A stretch of DNA of 64,000 nt from Glaciecola sp965660625 (GTDB taxonomy: Bacteria; Pseudomonadota; Gammaproteobacteria; Enterobacterales; Alteromonadaceae): contig CBFIAR010000002.1 in assembly GCA_965660625.1 (NCBI GenBank), forward strand, positions 147,665-211,664, read 5' to 3'. A program made the position numbers and the translations under genes. Of the stretch, positions 55,914 to 64,000 are shown in pieces. The notes below the pieces were generated by a model. It did no database searches. It had not been told where the DNA came from and saw only the letters and a list, made by a program, of their open reading frames with translations. Position 1 is the first letter of the stretch; every line of letters begins with the position of its first letter.

Positions 55914-57422
55914 TTATTCACAGAAGAGTTTCCATCCTGCTTTGTGCTGTAACCAACTTTCGTGGATGAGTTCTGCATGCACAAGTGGTTGAGATAGCAA
56001 AGTACCTTCCCCAAATTGTAAATGCCATATGTGATTGTTAACAGCGAGAGTCGGAGCAGGTATCGTATCGTCTCTTCGACGTGTACATAAAATAACCGAA
56101 ATTCTTACAATACGTAAGGCGTTGACCAACATTTCCCTAAAATCTTGTTGGTAATTATTAAATACGGCTAAATCGATTTCTTGACGGTGCATGCCGACTA
56201 AATCTCTAATGAACATACGTTGCAGGGTCGTAAATCCAGTCAATTCAACATGCGTTAAAATATATGCGCCGTGTTCGTGAAACTTCTTATATCCAATGTG
56301 TAAGCCAAGTTCGTGCAGGGCTGCTGCAGAGGATATCAACGCTTCTGTATCAAAATCGCAGAAATTGCTTTGGGCACACATTTGCCGGCTTAAGGCCATC
56401 GCTACTTTGCGTACTCTGTCACTTTGCGCGGTGTCGATGTGAAAACGAGAAACAAGTTGATTGATACCCTGCATTCTGCGATCGGCTCGCTGATAATTAT
56501 CCAACATGCCGTAAATGATGCCTTCGCGAAGCGCACCCCCAGAAATTTGCATGTTGTTTACATTTAATTGTTTGAATAGTGCGATTAGAATAGCTAAGCC
56601 GCTTGGGAAAATCAGCTTGCGAGAATCTGCTAAGCCATCAATATTCAAGTTATCAACGTGTTGACAAGCGATTGCTTGATCGCGCAGTTGATACAAGTAT
56701 TTCAATCGAATGGCGTCATTGGTGCCTTGCTTTACTAAGATGCTAACGACCGCTTGGGGCGTTCCCGAGGCACCCAAACACTGCTGCCAATCAAAGCATT
56801 TAAAGGTGGGCGTATATGGAGCCAGCATCTCTTCCGCTGCTGCAAGGGCATTGTCGAAGTTTGCTTCACTAATGATGCCATCTTGAAAATATCTTTCCAT
56901 GAAAGTCACACAACCCATGTCAACACTGTTTAAGTGAAGTGGCTGCATGTCCCGACCAATAATTACTTCAGTACTGGCACCACCAATATCTACAACGAGG
57001 GTATTGCCTTGGTTTGCTGAAGTGTAAGCAACCCCTAAATAAATTTGACGGGCTTCTTCTTCACCAGAGATGACATTTATTTTTTGGTTAAGTATACGTT
57101 CTCCGCGCGTGACAAATTCCAGTGCATTAGTGGCTATACGCAGTGTAGCGGTGGCGACAACCTTGATATTTGCTCTTGGGATGTCGTCTAACTGCTCGCG
57201 AAAAGTTTTTAAGCAATCGAGGCCGCGCTCAATGCTTTCTTCTGATAAACTATTTTTATCATCGAGGCCAGCCGCCAGCCTTACTTTACGTTTGTTTTTG
57301 CTGACTATTTGAACGCTACCGCTAAGTACCCTCACAATAACCATGTGAAAGCTGTTTGAGCCTAGATCAACGGCTGCATAGTATTCATCCTGAATAACAG
57401 TATTGGGTACTTCTTGGATCAA
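55914..57422 (-). CDS. gppA: Ppx/GppA phosphatase (exopolyphosphatase / pppGpp hydrolase)
   Basis: The 502-residue protein has the actin-like ASKHA fold of the family: YYAAVDLGSNSFHMVIVRV near the N-terminus, NTLVVDIGGASTEVIIG, the SGGALREGIIYGM segment and a C-terminal HD-like helical domain (AALHELGLHIGYKKFHEHGAYI). Its place directly downstream of rhlB (12 bases) matches gppA rather than ppx (which pairs with ppk). It could have either or both activities. Confidence 0.92.
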   Translation of the reverse strand: MIQEVPNTVIQDEYYAAVDLGSNSFHMVIVRVLSGSVQIVSKNKRKVRLAAGLDDKNSLSEESIERGLDCLKTFREQLDDIPRANIKVVATATLRIATNALEFVTRGERILNQKINVISGEEEARQIYLGVAYTSANQGNTLVVDIGGASTEVIIGRDMQPLHLNSVDMGCVTFMERYFQDGIISEANFDNALAAAEEMLAPYTPTFKCFDWQQCLGASGTPQAVVSILVKQGTNDAIRLKYLYQLRDQAIACQHVDNLNIDGLADSRKLIFPSGLAILIALFKQLNVNNMQISGGALREGIIYGMLDNYQRADRRMQGINQLVSRFHIDTAQSDRVRKVAMALSRQMCAQSNFCDFDTEALISSAAALHELGLHIGYKKFHEHGAYILTHVELTGFTTLQRMFIRDLVGMHRQEIDLAVFNNYQQDFREMLVNALRIVRISVILCTRRRDDTIPAPTLAVNNHIWHLQFGEGTLLSQPLVHAELIHESWLQHKAGWKLFCE

Positions 57423-57434
57423 GCGCTGCTACCT

Positions 57435-58742
57435 CTAGTTTCGGCCTTGATGGTTTCTTTTTGGGCCGCTAGGACGTTGTTGCCCGCCAGAACGACCACC
57501 TCTGTTGCCTGGGCGACTATCCGTTCGGCCACGTGGTTTCCGATGAAAGACGGGCGGTTTTACGTCTTGCAATAAGTTGCCAGGATCATAGTCAGTTACC
57601 GTAATTTGATGTTCAATATACATTTCAATTGCAGGTAAATTCAACGCATATTTTTCGCAAGCAAAACTAATCGCAATACCACTTTCGCCGGCGCGGCCAG
57701 TTCGTCCAATTCGATGAACGTAATCTTCGGCATCGTCGGGTAAGTCATAGTTAAATACGTGAGTCACTTTCGGAATGTGTAGCCCGCGAGCAGCCACGTC
57801 CGTCGCAACTAATATATCTGTTGCCCCGCTTGTAAAGTCCTCTAGCACACTCAGTCTTTTCTTCTGAGGAACATCACCACTTAGCATACCAACACGATGT
57901 CCATCAGACTGTAGCCAAGCACATACGGTTTCACAACCAAACTTGGTATTGGCAAATACAATTGCTTTGTCGGGCCATTCGTCTTCAAGGAGCGTTAGCA
58001 GAAGAAGAGGTTTGTCTTTGTCAGAGGGATAGAATAATTCTTCTGTTACTCTTGTCGCTGTTTTCTTTTCTGGCTCAATTTGCACGTGCGTTGGATTATT
58101 CATGTGCTCGTATGCAAGCTCCTGAACGCGGAAGCTGAGTGTGGCAGAAAAAAGCATACTTAAGCGCAGAGTAGGGTCCGGCATCCGTCTGAATAAATAG
58201 CGAATATCTTTTATGAACCCCAAATCAAACATTCGGTCTGCTTCATCGAGCACGGCAACTTGTATATTTTTAAGAGAAAAAATATCTTGTTTATAGTAAT
58301 CAATAATACGGCCGGTGGTACCAATAACGATATCTACGCCTTTTGTTAATTGATCCCGTTGACTTTCGTATCCCTCACCCCCATATATCAATCCGAGGGA
58401 CAATCTGGAGTGCTTACTGAGCAGTTCCGCATCGTTATAGATTTGCACAGCAAGCTCGCGAGTCGGTGCCATAATGATGGCTCTCGGACTCGGTTTATTT
58501 GGCTCGTTGTCAGGTTTCGGGTGATTTAAGAGGTGGTGAAATGTCGCCACTAAGAAAGCAATGGTTTTGCCTGTCCCAGTTTGCGCTTGGCCAGCAATGT
58601 CGTTACCCGCAATTAATTGGGGAAGCGCCATTGACTGAATTGGCGTACATTTGGTGAAATTTGCTTCCTCAAGCGCTTTTAATATCAGCGGATGGATCGG
58701 AAGATCGGAAAATGACGTATTTGTTAAATGTGTTTGTTGCAT
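57435..58742 (-). CDS. rhlB: DEAD-box RNA helicase RhlB
   Basis: RhlB unwinds RNA in the degradosome with RNase E and PNPase. The 435-residue protein has all helicase motifs: Q motif (FTKCTPIQSMALP), motif I (AQTGTGKT), DEAD (VLDEADRMFDLGF), SAT (FSATLS) and HRIGRTGRAG, then a basic Gly/Arg-rich C-tail (GRTDSRPGNRGGRSGGQQ) for RNA or protein binding. It is divergent from trxA with gppA downstream, the gppA-rhlB-trxA-rho neighbourhood known from E. coli. Confidence 0.95.
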   Translation of the reverse strand: MQQTHLTNTSFSDLPIHPLILKALEEANFTKCTPIQSMALPQLIAGNDIAGQAQTGTGKTIAFLVATFHHLLNHPKPDNEPNKPSPRAIIMAPTRELAVQIYNDAELLSKHSRLSLGLIYGGEGYESQRDQLTKGVDIVIGTTGRIIDYYKQDIFSLKNIQVAVLDEADRMFDLGFIKDIRYLFRRMPDPTLRLSMLFSATLSFRVQELAYEHMNNPTHVQIEPEKKTATRVTEELFYPSDKDKPLLLLTLLEDEWPDKAIVFANTKFGCETVCAWLQSDGHRVGMLSGDVPQKKRLSVLEDFTSGATDILVATDVAARGLHIPKVTHVFNYDLPDDAEDYVHRIGRTGRAGESGIAISFACEKYALNLPAIEMYIEHQITVTDYDPGNLLQDVKPPVFHRKPRGRTDSRPGNRGGRSGGQQRPSGPKRNHQGRN

Positions 58743-58840
58743 AGCTTATAGCTTATCAATGCTTGCATTAAGAACATTTTCTATTAACACTATAGGACAA
58801 AGCTGAAAGTCTCAGCGTATGACCAAATTTGGAGAAAAGA

Positions 58841-59167
58841 ATGAGCGACAAAATAATCTCGTTGAGTGACGAAAAATTCGAAGCAGATGTTATCAATGCT
58901 AACGGTCCTGTTTTAGTTGATTTCTGGGCAGAATGGTGCGGCCCTTGTAAAATGATCGCACCAATCTTATCGGAGATTGCTGACGAGTTTGATGGAAAGG
59001 TAACAGTTGGCAAGCTCAATGTCGATGAAAATAACGAAACGCCACCTAAATATGGTATTCGAGGTATTCCGACCTTATTACTTTTCAAAAATGGTGCAGT
59101 GGCCGCAACTAAAGTAGGCGCATTGTCAAAAACGCAGTTGGTTGAATTTTTGAACGAAAATATTTAA
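58841..59167 (+). CDS. trxA: Thioredoxin 1
   Basis: The 108-residue protein contains the active site WAEWCGPCKMIAP and the cis-proline region GIRGIPTLLLFKNG. The start is the ATG at 58841, with GGAG seven bases upstream; a TTG four codons earlier in the same frame is not used. It reduces disulfides in cytosolic proteins such as ribonucleotide reductase. A terminator follows, so rho downstream has its own promoter. Confidence 0.97.
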   Translation: MSDKIISLSDEKFEADVINANGPVLVDFWAEWCGPCKMIAPILSEIADEFDGKVTVGKLNVDENNETPPKYGIRGIPTLLLFKNGAVAATKVGALSKTQLVEFLNENI

Positions 59168-59205
59168 GTAAGATACAAACCAGATCTTATTAATGCATGA
59201 AAAAC

Positions 59206-59234
59206 AAAAGGCCAATTTTTTGTTGGCCTTTTCT
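59206..59234 (+). terminator. Rho-independent terminator of trxA
   Basis: AAAAGGCCAA and TTGGCCTTTT form a 10-bp stem around a T-rich loop. Confidence 0.9.
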
Positions 59235-59625
59235 ATTAAATAAAGTTATTTTTTTGTAAAACTGGACGATTACTTTATTTAGTGCTACCTTAATTAGACG
59301 CTCATCCGAGCTAACCTTTTTTATATTCCTTCAGTGCCAACTATTAGTTAGTTAGTTCTCTACTTTTTAGATAACGCAAGCGACATTGATTAATAGTGAC
59401 TGTGAAAGCAGTTTATGGATTCTAGCTCGTATCAGCCGATTGTTGTTATTTGCTGAAATCGAACAGCCTGCATACCTTGCATTGGAAGAAAACATAAAAT
59501 CAAACCTCAATAATGACAATTTTAACCAGAGACTACTTTTGATAGGGCATAGTGAGAAAGAACAAATAATTTGTACTTTATTCTTTGTACTTTATTACGC
59601 AGCCTAAACATAAAGACCCACCAAT
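59235..59625 (+). other. rho leader region with a weak possible ORF
   Basis: This stretch must contain the rho promoter and a long leader; rho is known to control its own message by early termination in a leader in E. coli. A frame at 59386-59607 (TTG start, 73 residues, CESSLWILARISRLLLFAEI and ending LFFVLYYAA) ends 18 bases before rho. It has no clear ribosome site and resembles nothing I know. I would not call it a gene without expression or conservation data. Confidence 0.35.
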
Positions 59626-60891
59626 ATGAATTTGAACGAATTAAAAGATAAACCAATCAGTGAATTAGTATCCTTGTCCGCAGAGATGGGCCTTGAAAAC
59701 CTGGCCCGGGCTAGAAAGCAAGATATTATATTTTCAATTTTAAAGTCCCATGCAAAAGGCGGTGAAGACATTTTTGGAGGCGGTGTACTAGAGATCCTTC
59801 AAGACGGTTTCGGGTTTCTGCGTTCAGGTGACAGTTCTTATTTAGCTGGCCCCGATGATATTTACGTGTCACCAAGCCAAATTAGACGCTTTAACTTGCG
59901 CACAGGCGATACGATCGTTGGGAAAATTCGTCCACCGAAGGACAGCGAACGTTATTTTGCATTGTTGAAAATCAGTGAAGTGAATTTTGATAAACCTGAA
60001 AATTCACGCAATAAAATCCTCTTCGAAAACCTAACACCACTTCATGCCAATGAGCGCTTCAGACTAGAACGTGGAAATGGTAGTACAGAAGATATTACGG
60101 CGCGTGTGCTCGATTTGGCAGCGCCTATCGGCCGAGGTCAGCGTGGTTTGATTGTTGCACCTCCTAAAGCGGGTAAAACACTTTTACTGCAAAATATTGC
60201 GCAATCAATCGCGGCTAATCATCCAGAAGCACAACTCATGGTATTGTTAATTGATGAGCGTCCTGAAGAAGTAACGGAAATGCAGCGCTTGGTTCAAGGT
60301 GAAGTTATTGCTTCAACTTTTGATGAGCCAGCAAGCCGTCACGTTCAGGTTGCTGAAATGGTTATCGAAAAAGCGAAACGCTTAGTCGAACATAAAAAAG
60401 ATGTGGTGATATTACTTGATTCAATCACCCGTTTAGCACGTGCCTATAACACGGTTATCCCGTCATCAGGTAAAGTACTAACAGGTGGTGTGGACGCAAA
60501 TGCGCTACACAAGCCAAAACGCTTCTTTGGTGCGGCTCGTAATGTAGAAGAAGGGGGTAGTTTGACGATTATCGCCACCGCCCTAATTGATACTGGTTCT
60601 AAAATGGATGAAGTTATCTATGAGGAATTTAAAGGTACGGGCAACATGGAGCTGCATTTAAATCGTAAGATTTCGGAAAAACGTGTTTTCCCTGCAATTG
60701 ATATTAATCGCTCTGGTACTCGTCGTGAGGAACTATTAACGACGCCAGACGAACTGCAGAAAATGTGGATATTGCGTAAGATTGTTCACGACATGACGGA
60801 AATTGATGCAATTGAATTTCTCATTGACCGTTTAGCACTGACGAAAACAAATGATGAGTTCTTTGAGTCAATGAAACGTCAAAAAGGCTAG
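59626..60891 (+). CDS. rho: Transcription termination factor Rho
   Basis: Rho is the hexameric RNA-dependent ATPase that ends transcription. The 421-residue protein begins MNLNELKDKPISELVSL (Rho N domain), has the cold-shock-like RNA-binding domain (LEILQDGFGFLRSGD), Walker A APPKAGKTLLLQNIA, Walker B VVILLDSITRLARAYN and the Q-loop/R-loop (SGKVLTGGVDANAL). Length and sequence match the family throughout. Confidence 0.98.
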   Translation: MNLNELKDKPISELVSLSAEMGLENLARARKQDIIFSILKSHAKGGEDIFGGGVLEILQDGFGFLRSGDSSYLAGPDDIYVSPSQIRRFNLRTGDTIVGKIRPPKDSERYFALLKISEVNFDKPENSRNKILFENLTPLHANERFRLERGNGSTEDITARVLDLAAPIGRGQRGLIVAPPKAGKTLLLQNIAQSIAANHPEAQLMVLLIDERPEEVTEMQRLVQGEVIASTFDEPASRHVQVAEMVIEKAKRLVEHKKDVVILLDSITRLARAYNTVIPSSGKVLTGGVDANALHKPKRFFGAARNVEEGGSLTIIATALIDTGSKMDEVIYEEFKGTGNMELHLNRKISEKRVFPAIDINRSGTRREELLTTPDELQKMWILRKIVHDMTEIDAIEFLIDRLALTKTNDEFFESMKRQKG

Positions 60892-60946
60892 TGTGATTTG
60901 AGTACTTGATCAATAAATTGATACATAATTGTTTCAAAAGTCAAAG

Positions 60947-60978
60947 AAAAACCGTGCTGTTATCATCACGGTTTTTTT
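60947..60978 (+). terminator. Rho-independent terminator of rho
   Basis: AAACCGTG and CACGGTTT pair around a ten-base loop and are followed by seven T. Confidence 0.88.
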
Positions 60979-61167
60979 GTAATAAGGCTCTGTCGCCTAT
61001 CTTATTTGCCATTCTTTTAAGATCCAATGGAATCGGATGTGTGAGGAAGGGTAAAGCTCGTAATTTATTCGTTTTTAGGCTAATGTCTAAACCGTCATTG
61101 GCGCCGATTAGCTGTGTCCAGTCGAATAAAAATATCCAACAATAATAAAACCAAGGTAGGTCCTTAT

Positions 61168-62505
61168 ATGAAACGCTTGCTCCCTTTATTCAATCGATTC
61201 AAGCCAGCGGCAATATCGCTAACAGCGGTTTCGCTAATTACACTTTCTGGTATTGCGCACGCTGACGACCGCGATAAGGTGTCTATGATGGCCGATAAAA
61301 TCGAGCCAGAAGTGATTAAATGGCGCCATCACTTGCATCAAAACCCGGAATTATCAAATCGCGAATTTGAAACCGCAAAGTACATTGAAAAATATTTGCG
61401 TGGCTTAGGGTTAGAGGTCACCACGGGTGTCGCTATTACTGGCGTTGTTGCCATATTGGACTCCGGTAAGCCTGGTCCTACAGTGGCTTTGCGCGCTGAT
61501 ATGGACGGTCTGCCGGTTCCTGAGCAGAATGATTTACCTTTTAAATCGACCGCAAAAGGTATGTTAGACGGCAATGAAGTACCTGTGATGCATGCCTGTG
61601 GACATGACACGCATATGGCAATGTTAATGGGAGCTGCAAAAATTCTGACTGATATGAAAGGCGAATTGCGCGGTAAAGTAAAGTTCATTTTCCAGCCAGC
61701 TGAAGAAGGAGCACCATCCGGCGAAAAAGGCGGTGCAGAAATTATGGTTCAAGAAGGTGTCTTAAAGAATCCGGATGTGGACGTCATTTTTGGTTTGCAC
61801 ATTAGTTCAAACACCGATGTTGGCAAAGTAAGATATAAGCACGGCGGCATTATGGCAGCGGTTGACCCGTTTAAAATAATCGTTAAAGGGAAGCAAGCCC
61901 ATGGTGCATATCCTTGGAAAAGTGTTGATCCAATTACTACATCAGCGCAAATTATTATGGCACTGCAAACTGTAGTTAGCAGAGAAATTAAAGTAATTGA
62001 CGATGCAGCAGTAGTTACCATTGGCTCCATTCATGGTGGAAATCGTTCTAATATTATTCCCAATGAAGTCACAATGGTGGGTACCATCAGAACACTAAAC
62101 AAGGCTGCTCGTGAACATATGTACGAAGCAATACCGCGCAAAGTAAAAGGCATTGCCGATAGCATGCGTGCAGAAGCAGAGGTAATACTGCCATTGGATT
62201 ATAGCTACCCAATTACCTTTAACGATCATGCACTGATGGATCAAGTATTACCTACTTTGGTGCGGACTGCTGGACAGGAAAATGTTATCAATTCCAAAGC
62301 GGTCACTGGCGCTGAAGACTTTTCTTTCTTCCAACAAGAAATACCCGGTATTTACTTGTGGGTGGGGGGTAAGCCATTGGAAGTATCTGAAGCCGATTCG
62401 CCCGCCCATCATACACCTGAGTTTTTTGTAGATGACAGTGGCATGAAGCTAGGTGTAGAGCTTCTCACTAACTTAACTTTAGATTATATGAACAGCGCAA
62501 AATAA
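61168..62505 (+). CDS. Secreted M20-family amidohydrolase
   Basis: From ATG 61168, with AAGGTAGG about eight bases upstream, the protein has 445 residues. A signal peptide (about 1-29, ending GIAHADD) sends it to the periplasm. The M20D catalytic elements follow: KWRHHLHQNPELSNREFETA, RADMDGLPVPEQ, MHACGHDTHMAMLMG, and AEEGAPSGEKGGAEIMV with the metal-binding Glu pair. It resembles hippurate/indole-acetyl-amino-acid hydrolases and N-acyl-amino-acid amidohydrolases; the natural substrate is unknown. An upstream frame start at 61114 would bury the signal peptide. Confidence 0.92.
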   Translation: MKRLLPLFNRFKPAAISLTAVSLITLSGIAHADDRDKVSMMADKIEPEVIKWRHHLHQNPELSNREFETAKYIEKYLRGLGLEVTTGVAITGVVAILDSGKPGPTVALRADMDGLPVPEQNDLPFKSTAKGMLDGNEVPVMHACGHDTHMAMLMGAAKILTDMKGELRGKVKFIFQPAEEGAPSGEKGGAEIMVQEGVLKNPDVDVIFGLHISSNTDVGKVRYKHGGIMAAVDPFKIIVKGKQAHGAYPWKSVDPITTSAQIIMALQTVVSREIKVIDDAAVVTIGSIHGGNRSNIIPNEVTMVGTIRTLNKAAREHMYEAIPRKVKGIADSMRAEAEVILPLDYSYPITFNDHALMDQVLPTLVRTAGQENVINSKAVTGAEDFSFFQQEIPGIYLWVGGKPLEVSEADSPAHHTPEFFVDDSGMKLGVELLTNLTLDYMNSAK

Positions 62506-62522
62506 GCGCTAAATATTGCTAT

Positions 62523-62560
62523 AAAAAAGCACGATATTGCGTATAATATCGTGCTTTTTT
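62523..62560. terminator. Rho-independent terminator after the amidohydrolase
   Basis: GCACGATATT (62529-62538) and AATATCGTGC (62545-62554) form a perfect 10-bp stem with A and T tracts on either side. Confidence 0.92.
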
Positions 62561-62622
62561 AATGGCTAGCCAAAATTATTAATATGATACCTTGGCTTTA
62601 ACTAACTTAAGTGGTAATTAAA

Positions 62623-63114
62623 ATGGCGCAAGTTGCAATTGTAATGGGTTCAAAATCAGACTGGCCTACGATGCAAAAAGCAGCTCTTATGCTAAAAGAG
62701 CTCGGTGTTTCGTATGAAGCAAAAGTCGTTTCAGCCCATCGCACTCCCAATTTATTAGTCGAATTTGCTGAAAGCGCAGCAGATAAAGGTGTGCAAGTTA
62801 TCATTGCCGGTGCAGGCGGGGCGGCTCATTTACCGGGCATGATCGCAGCTCACACTTATCTTCCAGTATTCGGCTGTCCAGTTAGGTCTAGCCAGCTAAA
62901 CGGCTTAGATTCACTACTCTCTATTGTACAAATGCCCAAGGGTGTTGCTGTCGGTACACTTGCTATTGGCGAGGCAGGTGCTGCTAATGCCGGCTTGCTT
63001 GCGGCTCAGGTTATTGCGTTGCAAGAGCCGAAAGTAAGAGACGCTATCATTATGTTTCGACAAAAGCAGACAGACACTGTCATGAGTAACCAAAATTTGG
63101 AATTAGAAGAGTGA
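62623..63114 (+). CDS. purE: N5-carboxyaminoimidazole ribonucleotide mutase PurE
   Basis: PurE converts N5-CAIR to CAIR in purine synthesis. From ATG 62623 it has 163 residues. VAIVMGSKSDWPTMQKA, VVSAHRTPNLL and IAGAGGAAHLPGMIAAHT are the family motifs, including the catalytic His in SAHRTP. A GTG four codons upstream in frame is not needed. Its stop overlaps the GTG start of purK by four bases (63111-63114), so the pair is coupled. Confidence 0.96.
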   Translation: MAQVAIVMGSKSDWPTMQKAALMLKELGVSYEAKVVSAHRTPNLLVEFAESAADKGVQVIIAGAGGAAHLPGMIAAHTYLPVFGCPVRSSQLNGLDSLLSIVQMPKGVAVGTLAIGEAGAANAGLLAAQVIALQEPKVRDAIIMFRQKQTDTVMSNQNLELEE

Positions 63115-64000
63115 GAGTCTTAGTTTATGGCTCGGGTCAGCTAGCTCAAATGATGTATTTGGCTGCCGCGCCGTTGGGCGTTATAGTCAGCGCGGTTGAT
63201 GTTGTGAGCGAAACGGTCGTTAATCCCGTGTCAAAAAAGGCAACAGGCGTTCCCCTGCATCGTGCAATTGAAGAAGCGAATGCAATCACTGTTGAATTTG
63301 AACACGTGCCTGAGCATTTGTTGTTGGAAGCGGACAAAAGTGGCAAGCTTTTTCCAAATGTTGCTTCCATATTGGCAGGTGCTGATCGCGTCAGAGAAAA
63401 AGCTCTTTTGGTGAAAAATAATATCCCAAATTGTGAGTATTTGGTTATTGATCACGTTGATCAGCTTGATGACGTAATTGAACGCTTGGGCGAAAAGGTT
63501 ATCTTTAAAGCCAGCAGAGACGGCTACGATGGTTATGGTCAGTGGCGCATGAGTTCTGCATCGGATCTGCTTAACCTACGCAAAGATTTTGCACTACTTG
63601 ATTTAAAAAAAGTGCCAGTGATTGCTGAAAAAATGATGCAATTTGATCGCGAAATTTCGTTAGTTGGTGCGAGAAGTCAAGACGGACAAATAGCATGTTT
63701 CAGTTTAGCTGAAAATTTACATCATGAAGGACAGCTGCACGTTTCGGTCGCACCAATTACGCAATTGAATGAGGCACTTCAACAAAAAGCCAATGACATT
63801 TTTGAAACGCTAGCAAATGCAATGGATTACGTTGGCGTGCTAGCCGTTGAATTGTTTCAATGCGGTGAACAACTCTACGTTAACGAAATAGCACCACGAG
63901 TACATAATTCGGGTCATTGGACTCAGCAAGGGTGCTCTACTAGCCAATTTGAACAACATATTCGAGCGGTTCTGAATTTGCCCTTGGGCAGTACCGAGCT
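63111..64000 (+). CDS. purK: N5-carboxyaminoimidazole ribonucleotide synthase PurK (3' end beyond window)
   Basis: PurK makes N5-CAIR from AIR, bicarbonate and ATP. The frame starts with GTG at 63111 (read as MRVLVYGSGQLAQMMYLAA) and stays open to the window edge for 296 codons, about 80 percent of the usual length. The ATP-grasp motifs VIFKASRDGYDGYGQW, VIAEKMMQFDREISLVGAR and LFQCGEQLYVNEIAPRVHNSGHWT are intact. The first residues diverge from the usual GxLGGGQLGRM form (here GSGQLAQMMY), a modest variation. Confidence 0.94.
   Translation, partial: MRVLVYGSGQLAQMMYLAAAPLGVIVSAVDVVSETVVNPVSKKATGVPLHRAIEEANAITVEFEHVPEHLLLEADKSGKLFPNVASILAGADRVREKALLVKNNIPNCEYLVIDHVDQLDDVIERLGEKVIFKASRDGYDGYGQWRMSSASDLLNLRKDFALLDLKKVPVIAEKMMQFDREISLVGARSQDGQIACFSLAENLHHEGQLHVSVAPITQLNEALQQKANDIFETLANAMDYVGVLAVELFQCGEQLYVNEIAPRVHNSGHWTQQGCSTSQFEQHIRAVLNLPLGSTE

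Noticed and set aside
60906..61145. 79-codon frame after rho
   Set aside because: It runs through the rho terminator, has no ribosome site and its composition looks random; the real gene starts at 61168.
62560..62622. PurR operator before purE
   Set aside because: No ACGCAAACGTTTGCGT-like sequence is present.
1..64000. tRNA genes, CRISPR arrays, prophage, insertion sequences or defence islands
   Set aside because: No cloverleaf ends, regularly spaced repeats, transposase, integrase, restriction or toxin genes were recognised by eye; small or divergent ones could be missed.

Overview
The window looks like chromosomal DNA of a marine gammaproteobacterium of the order Alteromonadales (Alteromonas/Glaciecola-like). 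This is inferred from AT-leaning base use, gene order (rppH-ptsP-lgt-thyA next to mutH; rapA-rluA; glnA-glnL-glnG; ubiE-ubiJ-ubiB; gppA-rhlB/trxA-rho; purE-purK) and protein similarity recalled from known families. It is almost entirely core genome. I see no prophage, integrase, transposase, CRISPR array, toxin-antitoxin pair, rRNA or tRNA.

Layout. 1-7.6 kb: the start of a membrane-anchored YdbH/AsmA-like protein, a YfhL ferredoxin, mutH, then rppH-ptsP-TSUP permease-lgt-thyA. 7.7-15.8 kb: a conserved hypothetical, a DUF3530 protein, rapA-rluA, a PIN-PhoH ATPase and a response-regulator diguanylate cyclase. 16-31 kb is the most accessory-like part: a Zur-box-controlled ZnuD-like zinc receptor, a dienoyl-CoA isomerase, a broken esterase gene, an enoyl-reductase-like protein, a MalY/PatB C-S lyase, a two-gene RND efflux system, and a small secreted protein paired with a second, probably copper-type, TonB-dependent receptor. 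31-40 kb: typA, a yceI-cybB-yceI operon, then the nitrogen module glnA / DUF4124 / glnL-glnG with a sigma-54 promoter and NtrC sites. 40-49 kb: three gene remnants (EAL, PqiA, DUF305) scattered among lysE/argO, an RDD protein, rlmF, mgtE, a DUF3360 transporter and gorA. 49-64 kb: prlC-tag-like, the ubiquinone genes ubiE-ubiJ-ubiB, gppA-rhlB facing trxA-rho, a secreted M20 amidohydrolase, and purE-purK running off the end.

How the parts work together. The strongest regulatory readings are a near-perfect Zur operator over the promoter of the zinc receptor, and a nitrogen circuit in which NtrC probably activates glnA from a sigma-54 promoter and represses its own glnLG operon through a 17-bp palindrome just past a candidate promoter. 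Zinc and probably copper receptors, an RND pump and glutathione reductase suggest attention to metal and redox balance.

I do not see a convincing undescribed multi-gene system. The best leads are the Zur-controlled receptor with histidine/acidic loops, the small-protein/receptor pair at 28-31 kb, the paired YceI/cytochrome b561 operon, one conserved uncharacterised protein beside thyA, and four independently decayed genes. Product names rest on recognised motifs and remembered family members, not on database searches.
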